From positions 1 to 5,467 of the forward strand of contig CAJOOX010000055.1 of assembly GCA_905236195.1 (NCBI GenBank): a stretch of 5,467 nucleotides of DNA, in the 5' to 3' direction. Below are positions 1 to 5,467 of this stretch, in pieces; within the stretch, counting starts at the first letter, position 1, and every line of letters begins with the position of its first letter. The translations under genes were made by a program, and so were the position numbers. Under the pieces are notes generated by a model. It worked only from the letters and a program-made list of their open reading frames with translations. It was not told where the DNA came from and made no database searches. The DNA comes from an uncultured Bacteroidales bacterium (GTDB lineage Bacteria > Bacteroidota > Bacteroidia > Bacteroidales > UBA3663).

Positions 1-4
1 AAAG

Positions 5-15
5 CGGACAGTCCG
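5..15. repeat. Short palindrome CGGAC-A-GTCCG
   Basis: Five-base arms CGGAC (5-9) and GTCCG (11-15) are perfectly complementary around a single central A. As a single-stranded hairpin it would have to open to three pairs (CGG/CCG). It is the first of three inverted repeats in the first 80 bases. Its function is unknown. Confidence 0.35.
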
Positions 16-21
16 GGGTTT

Positions 22-36
22 AAGGGGTGTCCCCTT
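22..36. repeat. GC-rich hairpin AAGGGG-TGT-CCCCTT
   Basis: A perfect six-pair stem (22-27 with 31-36) closes a three-base TGT loop. No T-run follows on the plus strand; GCAAGCC comes next and begins the adjoining larger stem-loop, so this is not a typical intrinsic terminator. A stem-loop of this kind next to a second stem could belong to a transfer origin, a recombination site or a structured RNA; the sequence does not decide which. Confidence 0.5.
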
Positions 37-79
37 GCAAGCCGATTCGGAGTAAACGATATTCCGAATCATTGCTTGC
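37..79. repeat. Long two-part stem-loop, possible transfer origin or structured RNA
   Basis: The inner stem pairs 44-54 with 60-70: GATTCGGA/TCCGAATC is perfect, then one G-T wobble and two A-T pairs, closing a five-base AACGA loop. The outer stem pairs GCAAGC (37-42) with GCTTGC (74-79), separated from the inner stem by an asymmetric 1x3 internal loop. In all, 17 pairs lie within 43 bases. It abuts the hairpin at 22-36 with no spacer. No T-tract follows, so a terminator is unlikely. Its closeness to a defence operon would suit a mobile-element end or a transfer origin, but no relaxase or integrase is visible here. Confidence 0.4.
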
Positions 80-194
80 CAACGGGAAGAAAATTGCGAA
101 AACCATAAGATTCCGGAAATGATTGTGCCTAAGCGAAGTTAGATGTAATCAAGCTGTGAACTAAGCACTAAGGGAGCGAAATCGAAAAAAACAC
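80..194. other. A-rich non-coding stretch upstream of the promoter
   Basis: I see no supportable gene in this segment. It contains a TTCCGGAA palindrome (111-118) and three CTAAG copies (129-133, 161-165, 168-172), the last two only two bases apart. Each could be a protein-binding site, but none is convincing alone. A run of seven A at 185-191 lies just before the -35 element and could act as an UP-like A-tract that stimulates the promoter. Confidence 0.4.
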
Positions 195-223
195 TTGCAT
201 TACCGGGGAAAATGGTATATAAT
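195..223 (+). promoter_or_regulatory. Sigma-70/SigA-type promoter of the helicase-methylase operon
   Basis: A -35 element TTGCAT (195-200, 3/6 matches to TTGACA) and a perfect -10 TATAAT (218-223) are separated by exactly 17 bases. Transcription should start near 230, leaving a leader of about 104 bases before ATG 334. The weak -35 and consensus -10 fit a promoter that is regulated or kept low. No other comparable promoter was seen upstream of the operon. The call is from sequence only. Confidence 0.7.
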
Positions 224-227
224 GCAA
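195..227. repeat. Perfect 8-bp inverted repeat framing the promoter (putative operator)
   Basis: TTGCATTA at 195-202 is the exact reverse complement of TAATGCAA at 220-227, with a 17-base interval. The left arm covers the -35 element and the right arm overlaps the last four bases of the -10. The arm centres are 25 bases apart, a little over two helical turns, so a dimeric repressor could occupy both arms on nearly the same face. A regulator is not encoded in the window. An alternative reading is a weak hairpin terminator for minus-strand transcription, since the minus strand has a run of seven T shortly after the stem. Confidence 0.5.
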
Positions 228-314
228 AAAAGCCAAAAGTAAGTCTGCAAGCGTCATCCGAGGCACAACTTAGTCCATTATAGATTTTCACATGAATTAA
301 TAACTGCGATTGGT

Positions 315-323
315 AAGGAAGAG
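315..323 (+). promoter_or_regulatory. Ribosome binding site deciding the ATG 334 start
   Basis: AAGGAAGAG is a good purine-rich Shine-Dalgarno sequence ending ten bases before ATG 334. It lies downstream of the alternative TTG at 310, so it can serve only the ATG. No comparable site precedes the TTG. Confidence 0.65.
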
Positions 324-333
324 TGATAAACTG

Positions 334-3300
334 ATGAACACTGACCTGAAATTCTTTACAAACGAACCGGAACGCGACCTTTACAGCAGGTTCTCTACCA
401 TCTTGCAGAGTAACACGCAGTTCTTCGACGTTCTGGTCGGATACTTCCGCACCAGTGGATTTTTCAGACTGCGCCACGCCATGGACGACGTTGAAAAAAT
501 CCGTATTCTTGTGGGACTAAACGTCAACAGATTTACTGTTGATATTATTGACCAGGCAAACAATGCGCCTGTGACCATCAAAGAAGCCAGGGACGAGTTT
601 CAAAGAGGCGTAGAAGCTGAGTTCGAGCGTTCCCCTACCACGTCAGCGATTGAAGAGGGAGTGCAGCAGTTCATTGAGTGGCTTCAATCCGGCAAACTTG
701 AGATGAGGATGTATATAGACGCACCCATTCATGCCAAGGTGTATATCATGCGCAAAGACCCCAGGAAGGTGCCTGATATTTTTGGTAGTGTGATAACCGG
801 ATCGAGCAACTTTTCCGAGGCTGGTCTTATCAACAATCTGGAGTTCAACGTGGAACTGAAAGACAGCGCGGATGTGAAATTTGCCTTGGAACGCTTCGAA
901 AATCTGTGGCTATCCGCTGTGCCAATTGAGGATGCCTATGTTGATGCTGTCCGAAAGCGCACATGGCTGCGAAACGACATTACACCATATGAAATCTATC
1001 TGAAAACGCTCTATGAATTTTTCCGGGAGGAAATCAATGCGGATAAGGACTTGTTGGCACAGAATCTTCTCCCAGACGGATATATGAGATTGCAGTATCA
1101 GATTGATGCAGTTATCCAGGCGAAGAAGACTCTTCAAGCCTATAACGGGGTTTTTATTGCAGACGTTGTCGGACTTGGAAAAACCTATATCTGCGCCATG
1201 CTCGCCAAAAGCCTAGGTAAAGGGCGAAAACTTGTAATTTGCCCGCCTGTACTGGTTAGCTATTGGGAGGAAGTCCTGCTTGAATTTGATGTGGCTGCAA
1301 AGGTCGTATCTTTGGGCAGGCTGGACAGTATTTTGGCAAGTAGTACAGAGTATGAATATGTATTTGTAGATGAGGCCCATCGTTTCCGCAATGCGGGTAC
1401 TGACAGTTTCAGCAAGCTGCATGAAATATGCTATGGGAAGAAGGTTATTCTGATTTCCGCAACCCCAATCAATAACTACACAAGCGATATTGAGAATCAG
1501 ATTTACCTTTTCCAGCCGAAGCACAACAGCAATATTGTCGGAATCCGGAATCTGGAGGGATTTTTCGCATCGTTGAACGGCAAGCTGAAAGGGCTTGAAA
1601 AGGGGTCCGCCCAGTATATGGCGCAGCTTCGCGCAAACTCTGAGGACATCCGTGACAAACTGCTCCGCCATATCATGATTCGCAGAACACGCACAGAGAT
1701 TGAGGAATACTACCACGATGACCTTGTGAAGCAAGGTTTGACTTTTCCAAAGCTGGGTGCGCCGGAGAAGATTATCTACACATTTGATGAGACGATAGAC
1801 GGAATTTTTACAGAAACTATCGCTGCTATCAAAGACTTCACATATGCTCGGTATAAGCCATTGACTTATTTGCGAAATACAAAGAGGTATTCCACACTTC
1901 TTGCGGCGCAGCAGAACATGAGCGGCTTTATGAAAGGAATTCTGGTCAAGCGTCTGGAAAGCAGTTTCTATGCTTTCCGTATGACCCTCTCTCGATTCAT
2001 TGAATCCTACGAGCGGTTTATTGAGATGTATAAAGCCGAAGGTGAAGTCTGGATTAGCAAAAAGGTGGATGTATACGATTTGCTGGATTCCGGTGAAATT
2101 GATAAGCTGATGAAGATGGCTGAGGATGAGAATGGATTCCACTTCCAGACATCGGAATTTAAGCCTGGATTCATCATTGACCTGAACCGGGATTTGTCCA
2201 AACTGAAATATCTGCGCGATTTATGGAGTGCTGTCACGTCCGACCCCAAACTGGAAAAGTTCAGTGAGGAACTGCAATCGAATCATAAACTGCTCGGAAA
2301 TAAGAAAGTCATCTTCACGGAGTCGCGGGAGACGGCTGAGTATCTTGAAGAGGCCCTTCGTAAACTTTATGGAACCCGCGTGATTTCTTATTCCGGTGTC
2401 AGCCATTCGCGGCTGAAAAATGAGATTGAAGACAGTTTTAATCCGAAGTATGCAAGCAGGGAAAACGATAAATACGATGTTCTCATTACCACGGATGTTT
2501 TGGCAGAAGGAATCAATCTCCACCTTTCAAACGCGCTTATTAATTATGACCTTCCATGGAATCCTACACGAATTATGCAGCGCGTCGGACGTATTAACCG
2601 TGTTGGAACAGAATTCAGCCGTATCTATGTATTCAACTTCTTCCCCACGGCCCAGTCCAGTAAACATATGCCGTTGAAACAGCGCATTTTAGAGAAGTTG
2701 CAGTCGTTCCATGACACGTTAGGCGAGGACTATAAATACCTCTCTGACGAGGAAGTTGTCAGTACGCAGAAATTGTTTGACGACCTGACTGCCAACATGG
2801 ATGCTGAAGAGGAAGGCGGCAATCCTGAACTGGCCTACCTTGCGGTTATCCGTCAGGTTCGTGATAACAACATCGGACTGTTTGAACACATCAAGCGGCT
2901 TCCGAGGAAAGCCAAGACAGGGAGATACAGCGACAGAGTGACCGATGATACAACTGTCACTTTTATCCGCAAGGGTGCGTTGAAAGAGTTTTTCATTACT
3001 GATGGCAGACAGACGGAACAGATTCCCTTTATTGAGACGGTACGTTATCTGGAATGCCAGCCAGATGAACCGAGAATCAATGTCGGCTCGGATTACTACC
3101 AGCAGTATGAATCCAACAGCACCGCCTTTGATGAATCCTTGACGCAGGAATCGGTTATTGAAGTAGAAAAGGCTCCTCTTCGGGGAAACGATCTAAAGGT
3201 TATGCGTGTTCTGCGCGCCCTGCAAAACGAGCCGACGCTGACTGATGACCAGGAGGATGTAGTCCGGCGTCTGATGAAAGCATATGAAAACGGCGACATC

Positions 3301-3486
3301 CCGCAGAATATTACCAAGGCAATCGTTAAGGAACTGAGCACAGCATCTGATTTGGGAGAGACTTATTTTGTCATTTCAAATCAGGTTCCTGACCAGTATC
3401 TTTATGAACGCAGAGACGCAACTCTCCACATTGATGGGGAGAAACAGGTTATTCTTTCATGTTATATGAGGATGAAAACGGAATGA
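334..3486 (+). CDS. PLD-nuclease/SNF2-family helicase fusion, restriction-type
   Basis: Probable DNA translocase-nuclease of a restriction-type defence system, acting on DNA in the cytoplasm. From ATG 334 it is 1050 residues. Residues ~1-200 form a PLD-type nuclease domain with one HKD-like motif: H133 and K135 (HAKVYI), then GSSNF at 156-160; with a single motif it probably dimerises. Residues ~245-760 are an SF2/SNF2 ATPase: Q256 in LQYQIDA, Walker A VVGLGKT 278-284, Walker B DEAH 346-349, SAT 375-377, RRTRTE 450-455, motif IV around 658-665, TTDVLAEGINL 719-729 and QRVGRINR 749-756. All catalytic helicase motifs look intact. Residues ~770-1050 are unassigned and may couple to the partner methylase. 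An in-frame TTG at 310 adds eight residues but lacks a ribosome binding site, whereas ATG 334 follows AAGGAAGAG; an in-frame TAA at 301 bounds the frame. The stop overlaps the next gene's start. The domain call is firm; the restriction role is inferred from the neighbour. Confidence 0.95.
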   Translation: MNTDLKFFTNEPERDLYSRFSTILQSNTQFFDVLVGYFRTSGFFRLRHAMDDVEKIRILVGLNVNRFTVDIIDQANNAPVTIKEARDEFQRGVEAEFERSPTTSAIEEGVQQFIEWLQSGKLEMRMYIDAPIHAKVYIMRKDPRKVPDIFGSVITGSSNFSEAGLINNLEFNVELKDSADVKFALERFENLWLSAVPIEDAYVDAVRKRTWLRNDITPYEIYLKTLYEFFREEINADKDLLAQNLLPDGYMRLQYQIDAVIQAKKTLQAYNGVFIADVVGLGKTYICAMLAKSLGKGRKLVICPPVLVSYWEEVLLEFDVAAKVVSLGRLDSILASSTEYEYVFVDEAHRFRNAGTDSFSKLHEICYGKKVILISATPINNYTSDIENQIYLFQPKHNSNIVGIRNLEGFFASLNGKLKGLEKGSAQYMAQLRANSEDIRDKLLRHIMIRRTRTEIEEYYHDDLVKQGLTFPKLGAPEKIIYTFDETIDGIFTETIAAIKDFTYARYKPLTYLRNTKRYSTLLAAQQNMSGFMKGILVKRLESSFYAFRMTLSRFIESYERFIEMYKAEGEVWISKKVDVYDLLDSGEIDKLMKMAEDENGFHFQTSEFKPGFIIDLNRDLSKLKYLRDLWSAVTSDPKLEKFSEELQSNHKLLGNKKVIFTESRETAEYLEEALRKLYGTRVISYSGVSHSRLKNEIEDSFNPKYASRENDKYDVLITTDVLAEGINLHLSNALINYDLPWNPTRIMQRVGRINRVGTEFSRIYVFNFFPTAQSSKHMPLKQRILEKLQSFHDTLGEDYKYLSDEEVVSTQKLFDDLTANMDAEEEGGNPELAYLAVIRQVRDNNIGLFEHIKRLPRKAKTGRYSDRVTDDTTVTFIRKGALKEFFITDGRQTEQIPFIETVRYLECQPDEPRINVGSDYYQQYESNSTAFDESLTQESVIEVEKAPLRGNDLKVMRVLRALQNEPTLTDDQEDVVRRLMKAYENGDIPQNITKAIVKELSTASDLGETYFVISNQVPDQYLYERRDATLHIDGEKQVILSCYMRMKTE
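3468..3472 (+). promoter_or_regulatory. Ribosome binding site of the methyltransferase gene
   Basis: GAGGA lies inside the last codons of the helicase gene and ends ten bases before ATG 3483. With the ATGA stop-start overlap it supports re-initiation and coupled production of the two subunits. Confidence 0.6.
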
Positions 3487-5467
3487 ACGACAAGAAAAGA
3501 GGAATCTTTGTTGGCACACTGACCGCTCCATATGATGCCGACAGGTATCAGATATTCCTTCGGGAACTTCTGGATAATATGGAACTGGTTGCTCCCAGGA
3601 AAGATGTAAAGCCGTGGAACACGTTTTCCGCAGCAATCGACCACTACAATCACATCGGCAACTACATCGGTCAGGACAATAATAAAGTTGCCCTGTTCTC
3701 AGTGTGTCTGAAAAACGACCGGAATATCGAAAATGCCCGTAGTATGCAGCGGGGATTTGTCAAATCTCTGTTGGAAAGCAGTAACTGTGCAGGGGCATTG
3801 GCTGCCTTTTACACAATGGGCGAGTTTGATAAATGGCGGATCTCCCTTGTCCGCATGGATTATGAGTTTTCCAAGGGAAAAATCAGTGAGAAACTGACGC
3901 CCGCCAAGCGGTACTCCTACTTGGTGGGAAAAGGAGAACCCTGCCATACTGCGCAGGAGCGACTCTATCCGATTTTCATTTCGGATGACCTTAATCCTGG
4001 CTTGGACAAACTGGAAGAGGCTTTCAGTGTTGAGGCGGTTACGAAGGACTTCTTTGCGCAATATCGAGAGAAATACTTGGACATTAAGGACTATCTTGAT
4101 CGAAATCCTCAATTTATCGCTGAGGCATATTCCAGGGGCTTTGACAGTGAGCAGTTCGCAAAAAAACTGCTTGGTCAGATAGTATTCCTCTATTTCATCC
4201 AGAAAAAAGGTTGGCTGGGCGTCAACGCATTTCCCTCCACACTGACGGAGCGGGAATATAAAAACGCCTTCTATCGGTCTGGGCAGAAGCCGAAAGAACT
4301 GATGCCTGTTGCCTATAAACCGTCCAAAGAGGGGACATATGCACGGGATAACGCAGCGTTACTTGCTCTGTCTGATGAAGACCAGACAATTCTTTCCACA
4401 CTTGTGAAGGGCGATGCATGGGGAAGCGGTCCCAAGGATTTTATGCGTCAAATTTTCATCGGATGTGTGAAAAACGGGAAAAACTACTTCGACGATTATT
4501 TGGAGCCGCTGTTTTATACCGGTCTCAACAAGAATCGTGGGGAGAATGCGTTCTTTCCCCTTTTCCACCGACGCATTCCCTTCCTGAACGGCGGTCTCTT
4601 TGAGGAAATGGAAGGGTACGACTGGCAGCACAACAATTTCAGTATTCCGAATGAACTGTTCTCTAATAAAGACACAAAGGGCCGGGATGCGGACGGCATT
4701 CTTGATGTGTTTGACCGTTTTAATTTTACCATGGCAGAAGATGAGCCGATGGAGCGTGAAGTCGCCATTGACCCGGAAATGCTCGGTAAGGTATTTGAGA
4801 ATCTTCTGGACGTAAAAGACAGAAAATCCAAGGGCGCATTCTATACGCCTCGTGAAATTGTGCATTATATGTGCCAGGAAAGCCTGATTCATTATCTTGC
4901 GGGACGTACCGGGATTCCTGATGATGACATACGGAAATTTATCCTCTACGGAGAGTATTTCCGTGATGAGGATGTAAAAAAGACTATTTTTGTAAAGGGT
5001 CAAGACGGCGGAAAAGGTCACTATGTATTCGACCATAACAAGCCGATGGAAATTCCAGAGACCATATTCAGCTACAAGCGCGGCGTAAACAGGCTCCATG
5101 AAATTGATACCCTGCTTGCCAACGTCAAGGTGGTCGACCTCGCTGTAGGTTCCGGCGCGTTTCCCCTGGGTATGCTGAATGAAATTGTCCGAGCGCGGGA
5201 CACTATCACATCCTATATGACCATCGATATGAATCACGGTCAGCGTTTTAACTGTCACGCTGACAGAAATCTCTATCGAATGAAAAGGGACACCATCAAG
5301 AACTGCATTTTCGCCTGCGATATTGAAGCAAGCGCCACCGATATTACAAAACTGCGTCTTTGGCTTTCTCTTGTCATTGACAACATGATTATGGACCGGG
5401 ACGATGATATGTATGGCTATTCCACAAAACCCAGGGAATTGCCGAATCTGGACTGCAACATTATCTG
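3483..5467 (+). CDS. Eco57I/PglX-like N6-adenine DNA methyltransferase, 3' truncated
   Basis: Probable SAM-dependent adenine methyltransferase that modifies host DNA. 661 complete codons are open to the window edge; relatives are commonly about 1200 residues, so roughly half is missing. The N-terminal region carries blocks I associate with large Eco57I/PglX-type enzymes: WRISLVR 118-124, KRYSYLVG 142-149 with EPCHTAQERL 152-161, LGQIVFLYFIQKKGWLG 230-246, FLNGGLFE 367-374 and LGKVFENLLD 434-443. Methylase motif X is SKGAFYTPREIV starting at S449, and the SAM-binding motif I is DLAVGSGAF 552-560. ACDIEASATDITKLRLWLS 611-629 is the typical motif II/III segment. The last residues, LPNLDCNII, normally come just before GNSL and the catalytic NPPY, so the catalytic motif and target recognition domain lie beyond the edge. 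The ATG overlaps the upstream TGA (ATGA), with GAGGA ten bases upstream, implying translational coupling to the helicase. Any fused nuclease would be outside the window. Confidence 0.95.
   Translation, partial: MNDKKRGIFVGTLTAPYDADRYQIFLRELLDNMELVAPRKDVKPWNTFSAAIDHYNHIGNYIGQDNNKVALFSVCLKNDRNIENARSMQRGFVKSLLESSNCAGALAAFYTMGEFDKWRISLVRMDYEFSKGKISEKLTPAKRYSYLVGKGEPCHTAQERLYPIFISDDLNPGLDKLEEAFSVEAVTKDFFAQYREKYLDIKDYLDRNPQFIAEAYSRGFDSEQFAKKLLGQIVFLYFIQKKGWLGVNAFPSTLTEREYKNAFYRSGQKPKELMPVAYKPSKEGTYARDNAALLALSDEDQTILSTLVKGDAWGSGPKDFMRQIFIGCVKNGKNYFDDYLEPLFYTGLNKNRGENAFFPLFHRRIPFLNGGLFEEMEGYDWQHNNFSIPNELFSNKDTKGRDADGILDVFDRFNFTMAEDEPMEREVAIDPEMLGKVFENLLDVKDRKSKGAFYTPREIVHYMCQESLIHYLAGRTGIPDDDIRKFILYGEYFRDEDVKKTIFVKGQDGGKGHYVFDHNKPMEIPETIFSYKRGVNRLHEIDTLLANVKVVDLAVGSGAFPLGMLNEIVRARDTITSYMTIDMNHGQRFNCHADRNLYRMKRDTIKNCIFACDIEASATDITKLRLWLSLVIDNMIMDRDDDMYGYSTKPRELPNLDCNII

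Noticed and set aside
240..272. Leader hairpin TAAGT/ACTTA with inner TGC/GCA, as a possible attenuator or riboswitch
   Set aside because: The stem is short, interrupted and AT-rich, with no T-tract or known riboswitch motif.
292..300. Minimal upstream frame ATG AAT TAA in the leader
   Set aside because: It is only two codons, has no ribosome binding site and is not distinguishable from chance in A/T-rich DNA.
310..333. TTG start extending the helicase by eight residues
   Set aside because: No Shine-Dalgarno sequence precedes it, while a good one lies between it and ATG 334; the added residues also match nothing expected of the PLD domain start.
139..477. 112-codon minus-strand frame covering the promoter region
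   Set aside because: It begins inside the PLD coding region, crosses the promoter and inverted repeat, and shows no ribosome binding site or domain that I can support.
1213..2142. 309-codon open frame on the minus strand
   Set aside because: It lies wholly inside the helicase gene, opposite conserved motifs, has no recognisable domain and reads like an antisense shadow.
4160..4166. Run of seven A in the methylase as a phase-variation or -1 slippage site
   Set aside because: The run encodes part of an ordinary Ala-Lys-Lys stretch, is short for slipped-strand variation, and the frame is intact with no downstream structure noticed.
4359..5258. 299-codon open frame on the minus strand
   Set aside because: It lies opposite the methylase core, including motifs X and I, and its translation shows no family features.

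Overview
The window reads as an accessory defence locus from a low-to-mid GC bacterium. A Bacillota (Clostridia-like) gut or anaerobe origin is my best guess. It rests on codon use, the AAGGA/GAGGA ribosome binding sites and the A-rich intergenic DNA; no marker gene fixes the taxon.

Layout: bases 1-333 are non-coding. The first 80 bases are packed with three consecutive inverted repeats. They are followed by A-rich DNA and then by a sigma-70-type promoter (-35 TTGCAT, 17-bp spacer, -10 TATAAT). This promoter lies exactly inside a perfect 8-bp inverted repeat (195-202 / 220-227), which suggests an operator. Bases 334-3486 encode a ~1050-residue protein with an N-terminal phospholipase-D-type nuclease domain joined to a complete SNF2-like superfamily 2 helicase/translocase and a C-terminal region I cannot assign. 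An ATGA overlap (stop 3484-3486, start 3483) leads into a second gene, which runs off the right edge after 661 complete codons. It encodes an Eco57I/PglX-like N6-adenine DNA methyltransferase, cut just before its catalytic NPPY motif would be expected.

Together the two genes look like an ATP-dependent restriction-modification system: the methylase marks self DNA and the PLD-helicase translocates on and cuts unmodified DNA. The order nuclease - helicase - methylase is the same as in single-chain Type ISP restriction enzymes, but here it is split over two translationally coupled genes and uses a PLD nuclease. Parts resemble those of DISARM (SNF2 helicase, adenine methylase, PLD protein) and BREX (PglX). 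The other hallmark genes of those systems (DUF1998, PglZ) are not in the window, so I do not assign a named system.
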